From: Neobacillus niacini
Lineage (GTDB): Bacteria > Bacillota > Bacilli > Bacillales > Cytobacillaceae
Assembly: GCF_023715415.1 (NCBI RefSeq)
Contig: NZ_JAMBOB010000002.1
Span: 372,001-436,000 of the forward strand
DNA: 64,000 bases
Direction: 5' to 3'
Shown here in pieces: positions 51,629-61,085 of the stretch (position 1 is the first letter of the stretch; each line of letters opens with the position of its first letter). A program made the translations under genes and the position numbers. Below the pieces are notes generated by a model that was not told where the DNA came from, searched no databases, and worked only from the letters and a program-made list of their open reading frames with translations.

Positions 51629-52291
51629 ATGAAGGTTGCAATATTTGATTTTGATGGCACATTATTTCCTGAGGAGACTTTCCCCCTATTGATGAGTCAT
51701 TTAAAGAGACATCCTATACATTTTCAAAAATATCGGAAATTCTTCCTTAGGATCTTACCGGTCTACTTGGCCTACAAATGTAAACTTTACCCCGAACAAA
51801 AAATGAAAGAGTACTCCATGTGGTCCTATATATCTGCTTTTGGTTCAACTTCGAAAGCAGAAATCGAGCAGTTTTTTTCGCAAATTGGCGGAATTATGAG
51901 TCAAAACCTGAGTGATCATATGTTACATAGACTAGAACAACATAAAAAAGATGGGTATTATACAATGCTTGTCTCAGGAGCGTATGAGCCGCTCCTAAAC
52001 TCTGTCACAGAGGATGTCACCTTCGATTGTATCATTGGAAGCAGTATTCCATATGATGATGAAAAACTGAAAAAGAATGCTTCAATCAACTATATATACG
52101 GTGAACGGAAAACAAAATTTATTAATAGCCATTTATCGAACATGAAAGTGGATTGGCAAAATAGCTTTGCATATGGGGATAGTTACAGTGATTTAAATGT
52201 GCTTGAATTAGTTGGAAATCCCGTAGCTGTGAACCCAGAACCTCGTCTATTAGAAATTGCGAATAATAAAAAATGGGAAATCATTTCGTAA
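51629..52291 (+). CDS. HAD-superfamily phosphatase (subfamily IB)
   Basis: 220-residue phosphatase. Motif I DFDGTLFPEETFP (nucleophile and acid Asp), motif II VSGAY, motif III Lys in ERKTKFI and motif IV AYGDSYSDLNVLE. A helical cap lies at about 20-90. SerB-like HAD-IB enzymes act on small phosphomonoesters; the substrate is unknown. Follows the DegV gene at short distance, so cotranscription is likely. Confidence 0.88.
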   Translation: MKVAIFDFDGTLFPEETFPLLMSHLKRHPIHFQKYRKFFLRILPVYLAYKCKLYPEQKMKEYSMWSYISAFGSTSKAEIEQFFSQIGGIMSQNLSDHMLHRLEQHKKDGYYTMLVSGAYEPLLNSVTEDVTFDCIIGSSIPYDDEKLKKNASINYIYGERKTKFINSHLSNMKVDWQNSFAYGDSYSDLNVLELVGNPVAVNPEPRLLEIANNKKWEIIS

Positions 52292-52359
52292 CAATGAAAA
52301 GTCTTGAATAGACAGTAGAACATGCCAGGCCATGTAGTGGGGCCAGAAAGACGACCACA

Positions 52360-52407
52360 AAAAAACGAGAGCGTATCCTAATTCAGGGATTCGCTCTCGT
52401 TTTTTTA
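52360..52407. terminator. bidirectional terminator
   Basis: AAAAAACGAGAGCG/CGCTCTCGTTTTTT stem with an 18-nt loop, between converging genes. Confidence 0.92.
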
Positions 52408-52413
52408 TTAATT

Positions 52414-53506
52414 CTATAATAATGATAATACAAGGACAATCACAAGCGGCAATATGAAAATGAAGTATCCTAGTGGGTTGGCGAAATTGAGGGTCCAGCC
52501 CACACCGAAGCGTTTTTCTACAAAAATGGAGGGATCATTTCGGTTGAAATAAAAGAGACCGCCTTTCCAGTATGAATCTTCGTCGTAATCGGTTGATTGC
52601 TTCCTCTGTTTCATCGACGGGGTGTTTATCAGAACGTCCCACTTTTACAGCAAAAGCAATGGTGGAGGCTAAGGTAACAGCAAGGAAAATCATGGGTGCT
52701 GCAACCATGGCAGTTCCCGCAAACAAATCTGGGTGAATCGTTGTGAATTGAAAGTAACTAAACAATACCGTCAGCAAGAAACTAACACCAAACATCAGCC
52801 AGCTTGAATATTTCCGTAATGTTAACTGTCGTATCCTTGAAGCATTTGTACCAGTTGCACTTAATTTAATCCCAGATTTGTTTTTTCCAATATGGATCCC
52901 TAAAAACATCACCTGCATTGCTAAAAGCGTTAGAGGCATTAAAATCGCTGACATTGGCGTTTTCTCCGTAAAGGCATCGGCTTCACCATTTATTCCCCAG
53001 TGAGTAGGAATCTGTTCAGGCAGAAGGTCATATTGGAAAACCGTATATCCGATGACTCCGACGGTAACAATCATTGGAAGTAAAAACAGATACCAAGGAA
53101 TCATTTCATCCTGAGAACGTACAGACAAGTCTGATACTTTAACTTGTTTTAGATTCTCCATCCAATTATTTTTCCTTTTAAGTTGTACCGTTTTTCCATG
53201 AAAGAAAAAATAGAGGGAGAGGCTGAAAAGAATAATGCCAAATTGGATGAGCGTTCCAACTAGGACAGTTGGTTCTTCTCCAGGGTTCGTACCGAGAACC
53301 CAAATTACATAACCCGCTAATACCACCAGAGAAAGAAGGGAAACCAATAAGGTATATCTTTTTTTATAGGATAGAAGTTGTTCGTTTTTAATGTGCTTTT
53401 CAGGGACGGTGATTCCAAAGATGATGGTTCGTTTTACTAAAAAGGGAATAGCTGTTTGGATACCGAGCAGGATAATCGAGATGAATAGAAAAATGGCTAA
53501 AGTCAT
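52414..53506 (-). pseudogene. DUF1648/DUF5808 membrane protein split by a frameshift
   Basis: The frame from 53506 encodes about 300 residues of a multi-helix DUF1648 protein (PEQIPTHWGINGEADAFTEK is the DUF1648 motif) but then runs into an Arg-rich, unrelated tail and stops at 52535. The expected C-terminal DUF5808 part (YWKGGLFYFNRNDPSIFVEK and a last membrane helix) is intact in the other frame, 52414-52614, with no ribosome site of its own. Joining at about 52588-52593 restores a sequence of the expected INRDYDEDSYWKGG type. Either a mutation, a sequencing error or, less likely, programmed slippage. Confidence 0.75.
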
Positions 53507-53523
53507 ATGGATTCCTCCTAGAG

Positions 53524-53904
53524 TTAATTTCTTTTCTTTATGTCTTGAATAATAGAAGAGATAAGTTCGTGAATTTGCTCCTTAGACATACCAACCACAA
53601 GAGATTCAGCAATAAGTGGTTTATAGACAGCTTTTAATCGTCCGAAAGAGATTTCATTGAAATCTAGGGGAGAAGAGATAATCGCTCCTGACTTCGGAAC
53701 AATTGTGATAATTCCTTTCTTTTCTAAGAGGTGGTAGCTTTTATTAACGGTATGCATGTTAATGCCGAGGTCAGCTGCAAAAGCCCTCACAGAAGGCAGC
53801 GAATCTCCTGGCTGAATCAAACCTCTAGCGATTCCTTCAACAATTTGATTAGATATTTGCTCATAAATGGGAATGTCGGAGTCAGGTTCAATTCTAATTA
53901 TCAT
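53524..53904 (-). CDS. GntR regulator, YtrA subfamily
   Basis: 126-residue regulator: winged helix (about 8-75; PIYEQISNQIVEGIARGLIQ, FAADLGINMHTVNKSYHLLE) and a short C-terminal dimerisation segment with no ligand domain, typical of YtrA. Such genes lead operons for membrane proteins or ABC transporters, and here the DUF1648 gene follows after 17 bases. The start at 53904 follows GGAGGG. A direct-inverted sequence TTGTTATAATATATATAGAA-like AT-rich stretch at 53926-53950, with two TCTGTTCTA motifs, may be its operator. Confidence 0.88.
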   Translation of the reverse strand: MIIRIEPDSDIPIYEQISNQIVEGIARGLIQPGDSLPSVRAFAADLGINMHTVNKSYHLLEKKGIITIVPKSGAIISSPLDFNEISFGRLKAVYKPLIAESLVVGMSKEQIHELISSIIQDIKKRN

Positions 53905-53975
53905 TATCGTTTCCCTCCAATCTGTTCTATATATATTATAACAAATCTGTTCTACTTTATCTAGAACAATAGTAA

Positions 53976-54024
53976 AAAGTGCGAGGGACCCTCCCGTTCT
54001 GGCAGGGGTCATGCACTTTGTTTT
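53976..54024. repeat. GTGCCAGGCACC-type terminator repeat, copy 3 (divergent)
   Basis: AAAGTGCGAGGGACC/GGGGTCATGCACTTT with loop, then TTTTATT-like tail. A degenerate member of the family at 39637 and 43416; here it does not follow an obvious plus-strand gene. Confidence 0.65.
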
Positions 54025-54063
54025 ATTATTTCAATCCAAAACGTAAATGAGGGAGAGAAGGTT

Positions 54064-54774
54064 CTAAATACTTTTAAAAGGGGGTATTAACCATTTGTTG
54101 GAGTTACTATTTTGTGCGTAAGGTTTATTTCGATAAATTACAAAGTGGAATAGAGCTAATTTTTGTAATGTTTTTTTATGAATCACTAAATTAATGGGGG
54201 TTTCGGATAAATTTGCAGTATAAAAATAGTAATGGGGAGAGGAATCAGAGATTGTATGTAGCCTTCCATACTTTTTTGCTTTTATAATTTCGTCAACGGC
54301 AATTTGTATGTTGGTTTTATTGAAACCATAATTCTTATCTAGGTATTCTTGAAGATCTTTTCTGCAAAGCAGCATGACTTCTACTTTTTGAATATGTTCC
54401 ATCTTTAATTCAGACAACTTTACATCCTGCCTCTGTGGCCACGCTAAAAGATAATATCCTGTTTCTTTTGTTTCATCATAAAACCAGCCAGGATGCCACA
54501 TATTATCTTTTTTATAGCTAAGTTCAAAGGCAAATGTAGGCAATCCATTTGGATAATATAGAGTGGCTTTCTCATCAACAATATAGTCAAATCTATTTGA
54601 GGTAAAAGAAACATCAATGCCCTTAAATTGATTGCTGAGATAGTTGTTTTTATCAGGGGTATTTCTAAAAAAGGTCTGAATTTCTAATTTTTCATAGAGA
54701 TATTTATCTAGGAAATTTGCTAGTACATGCTCACCTTTTAAATCATCCATAAAATTACTCTTCGTAGTTTTCAT
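54064..54774 (-). CDS. uncharacterised protein, possible PD-(D/E)xK-like nuclease
   Basis: 236-residue soluble protein. The segment NQFKGIDVSFTSNRFDYIVD, followed by EKATLYY and PTFAFELSYKKD, has the Asp ... Glu-x-Lys spacing of a PD-(D/E)xK core (inference; not verified). The C-terminal half has no recognisable motif. GGAGG precedes the ATG. It stands alone between two regulators and has no restriction-modification partner. Confidence 0.6.
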   Translation of the reverse strand: MKTTKSNFMDDLKGEHVLANFLDKYLYEKLEIQTFFRNTPDKNNYLSNQFKGIDVSFTSNRFDYIVDEKATLYYPNGLPTFAFELSYKKDNMWHPGWFYDETKETGYYLLAWPQRQDVKLSELKMEHIQKVEVMLLCRKDLQEYLDKNYGFNKTNIQIAVDEIIKAKKYGRLHTISDSSPHYYFYTANLSETPINLVIHKKTLQKLALFHFVIYRNKPYAQNSNSNKWLIPPFKSI

Positions 54775-55028
54775 TTTACTGCCTCCAGGCGGGATAAATT
54801 TGTTATCGTTAAAGCTATTCTACAAAAATAGTAATAGTCCTTCGCCATAAAATGAATGTTTTATGGCATTATAATTATTTTAAATAGTTAATAGAAAATT
54901 TCAAAAACGGGTTGACGAGATAATAAATATTATTTATTATAATAATCAGATAAGTAATATTTATTCCAACATAAGTAACGTGCAAACTATCTTAATCGCA
55001 AGGGGGTGTTATAGCCTTTAATATAAAA

Positions 55029-55042
55029 TGGATACGCTTTCA
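55029..55042. promoter_or_regulatory. cre-like box before the aromatic-degradation cluster
   Basis: TGGATACGCTTTCA, 12 of 14 positions match TGWAARCGYTWNCW. It lies about 105 bases upstream of the GntR gene; the 372-base gap 54775-55146 otherwise holds only AT-rich promoter-like sequence (TTGACG at 54912). Confidence 0.45.
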
Positions 55043-55146
55043 ATAGGGAGTGGAATCCTGTCTTAACCTTCTATCCCAAAAAGTCGGAATACCATTATTG
55101 TTGTGGTAAGGTTAAAACATAGTAAGGATAGGAGTGTTAACGCATT

Positions 55147-55860
55147 ATGAAGAATAGAAGTGAACAATTAGTTAGTGAGCTTGGACAAAAAATTGTAACG
55201 GGTGAGTTAAAACAAGGGGAAATCCTCCCAAAAGTAGAGGATTTAGGTGAAATTTATAAAGTAAGTCGAACGGTAGTCCGTGAAGCCTTTAAAAGCTTAT
55301 CTACCATGGGTCTTGTTAGGTCCAATCAAAGGGCTGGTACAATTGTCCTTCCACGATCAGAATGGCAATGGTGGAATATTGAAGTCATAAACTGGGTCCT
55401 TGAAGATGAGAATAATCGAGATTTTCTGCTGCATTTAACAGAAGTTAGAATGGGCCTTGAACCCATGGCAGCAGCACTAGCAGCACAAAGAGCAACCGAA
55501 CAGGATTTGATTAGCATTAAAGATGCTTTCAATCGACTCGAACAATCAATCGGAGATGAAAAGGCATGGGCAAATGCTGATTATGATTTCCATGAGAGTA
55601 TATTAAGGGCTTCTTACAACGATCTAATCATTAACACTGTTAGAACATTACGGAAAGCGCTAGTTATTAGTCGAGAAAAAACATTAAAAGCAGCGAATGC
55701 TTCTCCAGAATCGCCTTTTGATACACCGACGAATGAAGTATTAGAAAGACATCGATCTATCTATGAAGCCGTCATCGCACGTGATGAAAAATTGGCCCAT
55801 GATAAAATGATGGAGTTAATCCTACGGGTTAAAAGGATACTTGAAAAAATATACTCTTAG
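55147..55860 (+). CDS. FadR-subfamily GntR regulator (FCD) of the aromatic cluster
   Basis: 237-residue regulator: winged helix at about 5-72 (LPKVEDLGEIYKVSRTVVREAFKSLSTMGLV) and FCD domain (EVRMGLEPMAAALAAQRATE; DYDFHESILRAS; RHRSIYEAVIARD), with the metal-binding Asp/His set. It is not a close relative of the two regulators at 20 and 33 kb. It stands at the head of the degradation genes, 34 bases before the FAH-family gene, so it is probably their repressor and responds to a pathway acid (inference). Confidence 0.9.
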   Translation: MKNRSEQLVSELGQKIVTGELKQGEILPKVEDLGEIYKVSRTVVREAFKSLSTMGLVRSNQRAGTIVLPRSEWQWWNIEVINWVLEDENNRDFLLHLTEVRMGLEPMAAALAAQRATEQDLISIKDAFNRLEQSIGDEKAWANADYDFHESILRASYNDLIINTVRTLRKALVISREKTLKAANASPESPFDTPTNEVLERHRSIYEAVIARDEKLAHDKMMELILRVKRILEKIYS

Positions 55861-55894
55861 TTACATATAACTTAAAAATTTAGGAGGGGTTAAG

Positions 55895-56872
55895 TTGGGA
55901 ATTCAAGTAGTAAGATTTGAAAAGGAAAAGAAAGAACAGTGGGGAGTTATTTCAGATAATCGTATTTTGGTATTAAGGGAAAGCTATTCTACTTTAGCTC
56001 ATTTTTTAGAAGAGGGTGTTGAAGAAGCTAGAAACTTAAAAAATCAAGGGCAAGCTGAATCTTTTTCATTAAATGAAGTGACCATTTTAAGCCCAATTAC
56101 CAAACCAGCAAGAATTGTCTGTCAGGGTGCCAATTACTCCTCTCATCGTGCAGAATCTGGAATGGAGGCAGCCCGGCCGCCATATAATATGTTCTTTAGT
56201 AAAGCAGATAGCACACTTTGTGGTCCGAATACAGAGATTATTCGCCCGTCACATGTTAAGCTATTAGACTATGAAATTGAGTTGGGACTGGTCATTGGAA
56301 CAGAGATTTCATCAGCCGTTGAGGTCACAGATGAAAACCTTCACCAATATATTGCAGGGCTTGTCATTATGGATGATGTTTCTGCTCGTGATGTACAACT
56401 TTCTGAGGGGCAATGGTTAAAAGGGAAGAGCTACCGTACTTTTGGACCTACAGGACCTTATTTTTACTTACTTGATAAAGAAGAGGTTCCACTCATTCAT
56501 GATCTAGAATTAAATTTATGGGTAAATGATGAATTACGCCAATCAGCAAACACGAATCAATTATTATACAAACCTGCTGAAACTCTGACAGAGCTTTCTG
56601 AAATCATGGATCTTTCAAAAGGTGATTTGGTTATTACTGGTACAACTGGCGGAGTAGCACTCACTCTTACTCCAGAGATATTAGGAAAACTATCAAGTCA
56701 TCTGGTACCTTATGCGGAGAAAGTAGATTTGCTTGTTGAAAGTCAAACCAAGACAGGTAAATATTTGAATGATGGAGACGTTATTCGCTGTCAAATTAAG
56801 AGCAAAGATGGGAAAATTGACCTAGGTGAACAAGTAAATAAAGTAGTTTCTAGTAAAGTAGCCATTTCTTAA
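55895..56872 (+). CDS. fumarylacetoacetate hydrolase (FAH) family enzyme
   Basis: 325-residue FAH enzyme. An N-terminal domain of about 75 residues precedes the catalytic domain: PARIVCQGANYSSHRAESG, LLDYEIELGLVIG (metal-binding Glu residues), VMDDVSARDVQ-like MDDVSARDVQLSEGQW, KSYRTFGPTGPYF and VITGTTGG. The family hydrolyses C-C bonds in acylpyruvates or hydrates/isomerises ring-fission products. Beside an extradiol dioxygenase it should process the ring-cleavage product. TTG start 6 bases after AGGAGGGG. Confidence 0.9.
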   Translation: MGIQVVRFEKEKKEQWGVISDNRILVLRESYSTLAHFLEEGVEEARNLKNQGQAESFSLNEVTILSPITKPARIVCQGANYSSHRAESGMEAARPPYNMFFSKADSTLCGPNTEIIRPSHVKLLDYEIELGLVIGTEISSAVEVTDENLHQYIAGLVIMDDVSARDVQLSEGQWLKGKSYRTFGPTGPYFYLLDKEEVPLIHDLELNLWVNDELRQSANTNQLLYKPAETLTELSEIMDLSKGDLVITGTTGGVALTLTPEILGKLSSHLVPYAEKVDLLVESQTKTGKYLNDGDVIRCQIKSKDGKIDLGEQVNKVVSSKVAIS

Positions 56873-56891
56873 TAGTGTATTTTTTCAAAAA

Positions 56892-56914
56892 TGCTGGGAT
56901 TAACGATCCCAGCA
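56892..56914 (+). terminator. hairpin after the FAH gene
   Basis: TGCTGGGAT-TAACG-ATCCCAGCA, a perfect 9-bp stem; no T run, so possibly a partial terminator or mRNA stabiliser. Confidence 0.5.
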
Positions 56915-56985
56915 GCCTCTAGTTCTTACATAAATAAATTTAATATCGATGCAAATGAAAAAAATAGTTTAATAATTGATAGGAA

Positions 56986-56999
56986 TGTATGCGTTTACA
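56986..56999. promoter_or_regulatory. cre-like box before the hydroxylase gene
   Basis: TGTATGCGTTTACA matches the CcpA consensus at 13 of 14 positions, about 40 bases before the hydroxylase start. Confidence 0.5.
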
Positions 57000-57037
57000 A
57001 AATGGGGTTTGATTAATTTTGTATAGGGGTGTGGAGA

Positions 57038-58624
57038 ATGAAACAAGAAATGGTTGACGTTGCAATTGTTGGTTATGGTCCTGTATCAAAGCTGTTAGCT
57101 GCATTACTTGGTCAAAAAGGATGGAAGGTTGGGGTTTATGAAAGATTCTCTGAAGCCTATCCACTTCCTCGAGCTGTTCATTTGGATGATGAGGTTGCTC
57201 GCATGCTGCAATCAATCCTTCCAAAAAGTGAGCTTGAAAGAATTTTGCAACCAGTCCCTGATTTATATGAATGGCGAAATGCTGAAAAAGAATTACTATT
57301 GGCCCTCGATTTTTCACAAGATGGTATTTCAGGATGGCCAGGACATTTATTTTTCAATCAGCCAGAGCTTGAAAGAGTGATGGATGTTGCTTGCCGTAAA
57401 CAGTCTAGTGTAAATGTGCAAATGGGAAATGAGGCAATTGAGTTAAAGGAATTTGAAAATCATGTAGAGCTTATGGTAAAGGACCAAGAGGGAGAAGTTC
57501 GTACCATTCATGCAAAGTATATTGTTGGTTGTGACGGTGCGAACAGTTTTGTTCGTAAAAACATGGAAACTACAATTACAGACCTTGGATTTGCGGCAGA
57601 TTGGCTTGTTGTTGATATTGTGACGAATGAAGAAAGAGAATGGAACCCAATGAATTTGCAGCTATGTGATCCAGCCCGTCCTACAACCGTTGTTTCAGGT
57701 GGCCCTGGGAAAAGGCGCTGGGAATTTATGGCTCTTCCTGGGGAGACAAAAGAAGAACTTAACTGTGAAGAAGTAGCGTGGCGCTTGCTTGATCCTTGGA
57801 ATATAACTCCTGCTAATGCAGTATTAGAACGGCATGCCGTTTATACATTTAAGGCATTATGGGCGGATGAATGGCAAAAGGGCCGGCTTATTTTAGCAGG
57901 AGATGCAGCTCACTTAACACCGCCATTCATGGGTCAAGGTATGTGTTCTGGTCTTCGTGATTCCATTAATTTAGCATGGAAGCTAGACCTTATTCTAAGT
58001 GGAAAAGCTGCAGAGTCTATTTTAGAGACGTATACAGCTGAGCGTAAACCTCATAACCGTGAGGTCGTAGAAGCAGCCTTGTTTTTGGGAAATGTCATTT
58101 GCGTAACAGATCCGATAGAAGCTGCAAAAAGAGATGAGGCATTTTTCACTGGCGGTGTCCCTGAATTTCCGGAATTCCCATTCTTAACAGAAGGAATACT
58201 CTACCAATCAGCCGATGGGAAAAATACTAAATACAGTGGTAAACTTTCATTTCAAGGTCAGGTAGAGTATAGCGGGAAAACAGGATTATTTGATGATGTA
58301 GTAGGAAGTGGATGGACAATTATGAGTCCAGTGAATAATCCTAAGAAGGTATTGAGTGAAGAACAGATTGCATTTTTAGAGAACTTCGGTGTTAAATTTA
58401 TTGAAATCTCCGAATCGTCAGAAGGCAAAGAGGAATTATGTGATATAGCTGTCGATATCGATGGAAAATACAAACAATATTTTAAAGAAACGAGTCTTGA
58501 AGCTGTTGTGGTCCGTCCAGATTTCTATCTATTTGGTGCTACAGAGAGTTTAGCTGAACTCCCATTACTTGTTGAAAATTTATCAAAACAATTCAGGAGA
58601 TTCCTAATTCCAGCAACTGCATAA
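57038..58624 (+). CDS. FAD-dependent aromatic hydroxylase (MhpA-like)
   Basis: 528-residue class A flavoprotein monooxygenase. FAD-binding start VDVAIVGYGPVSKLLAALLG (the usual G-x-G-P-V-G carries Ser here), YIVGCDGANSFVR (DG motif) and LILAGDAAHLTPPFMGQGMCSGLRDSINLAWKL (GD motif). Length and C-terminal thioredoxin-like extension match 3-(3-hydroxyphenyl)propionate and related hydroxylases. It would add a second hydroxyl to a phenolic acid, giving a catechol for the dioxygenase downstream. ATG 57038 is preferred over GTG 57029. Confidence 0.9.
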   Translation: MKQEMVDVAIVGYGPVSKLLAALLGQKGWKVGVYERFSEAYPLPRAVHLDDEVARMLQSILPKSELERILQPVPDLYEWRNAEKELLLALDFSQDGISGWPGHLFFNQPELERVMDVACRKQSSVNVQMGNEAIELKEFENHVELMVKDQEGEVRTIHAKYIVGCDGANSFVRKNMETTITDLGFAADWLVVDIVTNEEREWNPMNLQLCDPARPTTVVSGGPGKRRWEFMALPGETKEELNCEEVAWRLLDPWNITPANAVLERHAVYTFKALWADEWQKGRLILAGDAAHLTPPFMGQGMCSGLRDSINLAWKLDLILSGKAAESILETYTAERKPHNREVVEAALFLGNVICVTDPIEAAKRDEAFFTGGVPEFPEFPFLTEGILYQSADGKNTKYSGKLSFQGQVEYSGKTGLFDDVVGSGWTIMSPVNNPKKVLSEEQIAFLENFGVKFIEISESSEGKEELCDIAVDIDGKYKQYFKETSLEAVVVRPDFYLFGATESLAELPLLVENLSKQFRRFLIPATA

Positions 58625-58838
58625 AAATAAGCAAAGCTAGTTTTTATACAGCTGCTGACTAGGGCACAATGGACTGGCATCCATTATGGTTCGTTTTTAT
58701 TTGCTTGGGGGCAAATGAAAAACAGGTAAGACTTTATCAGACTCTGAAAGTCTAAATTTGAATTATATCATATTCTCTTAAATAACGTTTAAAAAAGGAT
58801 TTATGTATCTATTATTTAATCACATGGAGGAATGGGAT

Positions 58839-59723
58839 ATGTCAAAAGTAAAAGTTTTTAGATTAGCGTATGTTGATTTTTATTCAAAAAATGCAGATAT
58901 CATGGTGGAATATTATACAAATGCAATGGGTTATCGTATTTCAGAAGAAGTGGATGGCATTACATATTTAAGCAATGCTCTTGACCATCATAATATCGTT
59001 ATTACTCCTTCTGATAAAAAAGGAATTCGCCGCTATGGATACCAATTAGATGGAAAACTTACATTAGAAGAAGTACAGGAACAGCTTCACGTACTTGGGA
59101 TTAACTCAATTATTAAAGTTGATGTTAAACCTGCTATTTCACGGTTGATAGAATTACAGGATCCTGCAGGGAATACTCTAGAGTTATTTACGGAGATGGA
59201 TCAAACAAATGTTGGCTTTGGCATTTCAGGGGTTGTTCCACATAAATTAGGACATGTTGCGTTTTATGCGAAGAATTTCCAGAATACCATAGAATTTTAC
59301 CGAGATGCATTAGGTTTTGATTTTACAGATAAAATCGGTGAAAGCTTTGCAAATTTCTTAACTTGTAATACCGAGCACCATGTATTAAATATTGTGGCAT
59401 CAGATGAGACACGTCTACACCATATTGCTTTCCAATTAAAAGATGCTAGTCATCAATATGCAAGTTCGGATATATTGGCAAAACAAGGTTATCCAATTCT
59501 TTGGGGACCATCACGTCATACAGCTGGTCACAATATTGCAACCTACCATTATGACCCTGAACAAAATGTAGTGGAATTGTATACAGACATGGATATTTTC
59601 ATTCCAGAACTCGGCATTTTTGAACCTCGTCCTTGGCATGAGGAGCTGCCGCTAAAACCAAAAGTTTGGGAATCACTAAGTGCTTGGGGAACAGAGTTTG
59701 TATTAGATCTGGCTAAAGTATAG
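58839..59723 (+). CDS. extradiol ring-cleavage dioxygenase (two-domain VOC type)
   Basis: 294-residue catechol 2,3-dioxygenase-like enzyme of two vicinal-oxygen-chelate domains; the N-terminal one (1-125) has lost its metal ligands. In the C-terminal domain the Fe(II) ligands are His139 (GHVAFY), His195 (HIAFQ) and Glu246 (NVVELY), and His231 and Tyr237 in the AGHNIATYHYDP segment are the usual acid/base residues. It opens a catechol ring next to the hydroxyls. GGAGG at 58826-58830 fixes the start. Confidence 0.9.
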   Translation: MSKVKVFRLAYVDFYSKNADIMVEYYTNAMGYRISEEVDGITYLSNALDHHNIVITPSDKKGIRRYGYQLDGKLTLEEVQEQLHVLGINSIIKVDVKPAISRLIELQDPAGNTLELFTEMDQTNVGFGISGVVPHKLGHVAFYAKNFQNTIEFYRDALGFDFTDKIGESFANFLTCNTEHHVLNIVASDETRLHHIAFQLKDASHQYASSDILAKQGYPILWGPSRHTAGHNIATYHYDPEQNVVELYTDMDIFIPELGIFEPRPWHEELPLKPKVWESLSAWGTEFVLDLAKV

Positions 59724-59857
59724 ATTTTAAATAAATTTTTGAGAAAGGGGAAAAAAGGGTGTATAATGCTGCCTTTTCAATCCCCTTTTTTTATAGGTTA
59801 GTAAGAATAGTAAAATGGAAAAATAGTAAATCTAATTTGAATAAGGGGGAATTAAGG

Positions 59858-61036
59858 ATGGAAACGTACATAGTAGATGGGGCACGAACAGCTTTTGGTT
59901 CGTATGGCGGTTCATTAAAGGATATCAGCGATATTGAATTAGGTGTCGCGGCAACAAAGGAAGCGATTAAAAGAAGTGGTATTCCAGCATCAGATATTGA
60001 TGAAATTGTGTTCGGCAATGTGATTCAAACGGGAGAGGCTTCTGCATACTTGGCAAGACATATTGGTTTGAAAAGTGGAATGCTTGAGTCATCAGCTGCC
60101 CTAACCTTAAATCGTTTATGCGGTTCAGGACTCCAGTCCATCGTATCAGGTGCACAGTCCATTGCATTAGGAGAGGCAAGAGTCATTGCTGCTGGTGGAA
60201 CCGAAAATATGAGTTTAGCACCACAACTGTTAAAGGGTACCCGCTTTGGTTCACCAAATAAAGCACCTGTGGTCGTTGATATGCTGTGGGAATCACTCAT
60301 TGATCAATATGTTGGCTGCGGAATGGGAATGACGGCAGAGAATCTAGCGGTAAAATATGATTTATCTCGAAAAGAACAAGATGAATTTTCGGTTTATTCG
60401 CAGGAGAAGGCAATTAAAGCAAGAGATAACGGACGTTTCGCGGAAGAGATTGTACCTATTGTGAGGAAAGATAGAAAAGGGAAAGAGTTAATTATTGAGG
60501 TGGATGAATATATTCGAAACGGCGTAACACTTGAAGGTTTATCCAAGCTAAAGCCAGCTTTTAAGAAGGATGGAACTGTCACACCTGGAAATGCAAGTGG
60601 TATAAACGATGGAGCAGCAGCCGTTTTATTAGCTTCAAAAGAGTATGTCTTTGAACATGGATTAAAACCACTAGCAAAAATTGTTTCTTGGGCAGTAGCA
60701 GGGGTTGATCCGAAAATTATGGGAATCGGTCCTGTACCAGCCAGTATTAAAGCACTAAAGAATGCTGGATTAACCTTAGGTGATATTGACTTATTTGAGT
60801 TTAATGAGGCATTTGCTGCACAATCTCTAGCCGTTCTAAAAGAATTAGGGGTAGATAGGGAAAAAGTGAATGTCAATGGCGGAGCGATTGCTTTGGGACA
60901 TCCACTTGGTGCAAGCGGGACAAGAATTACCTATTCATTAGCCCTTGAAATGAAAAAACGAAATGTAAAGTATGGACTAGCCTCCCTATGTATTGGCGGA
61001 GGTCAAGGTATTGCGATGATTTTAGAAAGGGTTTAA
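59858..61036 (+). CDS. thiolase (acetyl-CoA acyltransferase)
   Basis: 392-residue thiolase. Nucleophile Cys in LNRLCGSGLQSI, catalytic His in GGAIALGHPLGASGTR and second Cys in SLCIGGGQG are all present. FAFNEAFAAQ-type motif reads FEFNEAFAAQSLAVL. It releases acetyl- or propionyl-CoA from a 3-ketoacyl-CoA; with the ECH and acetoacetyl-CoA synthetase genes it provides the CoA-dependent half of the pathway. ATG at 59858 follows AAGGGGG and AAGG. Confidence 0.92.
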   Translation: METYIVDGARTAFGSYGGSLKDISDIELGVAATKEAIKRSGIPASDIDEIVFGNVIQTGEASAYLARHIGLKSGMLESSAALTLNRLCGSGLQSIVSGAQSIALGEARVIAAGGTENMSLAPQLLKGTRFGSPNKAPVVVDMLWESLIDQYVGCGMGMTAENLAVKYDLSRKEQDEFSVYSQEKAIKARDNGRFAEEIVPIVRKDRKGKELIIEVDEYIRNGVTLEGLSKLKPAFKKDGTVTPGNASGINDGAAAVLLASKEYVFEHGLKPLAKIVSWAVAGVDPKIMGIGPVPASIKALKNAGLTLGDIDLFEFNEAFAAQSLAVLKELGVDREKVNVNGGAIALGHPLGASGTRITYSLALEMKKRNVKYGLASLCIGGGQGIAMILERV

Positions 61037-61085
61037 CGCTTTTATTAAAAGGCTGTGTTAATGGATACTGTTGATTTTAGAACCT

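Noticed and set aside
58668..58697. Hairpin AATGGA/TCCATT followed by TTTTT after the hydroxylase gene.
   Set aside because: The stem is only 6 bp and the T run is displaced by several bases; too weak to call as a terminator.
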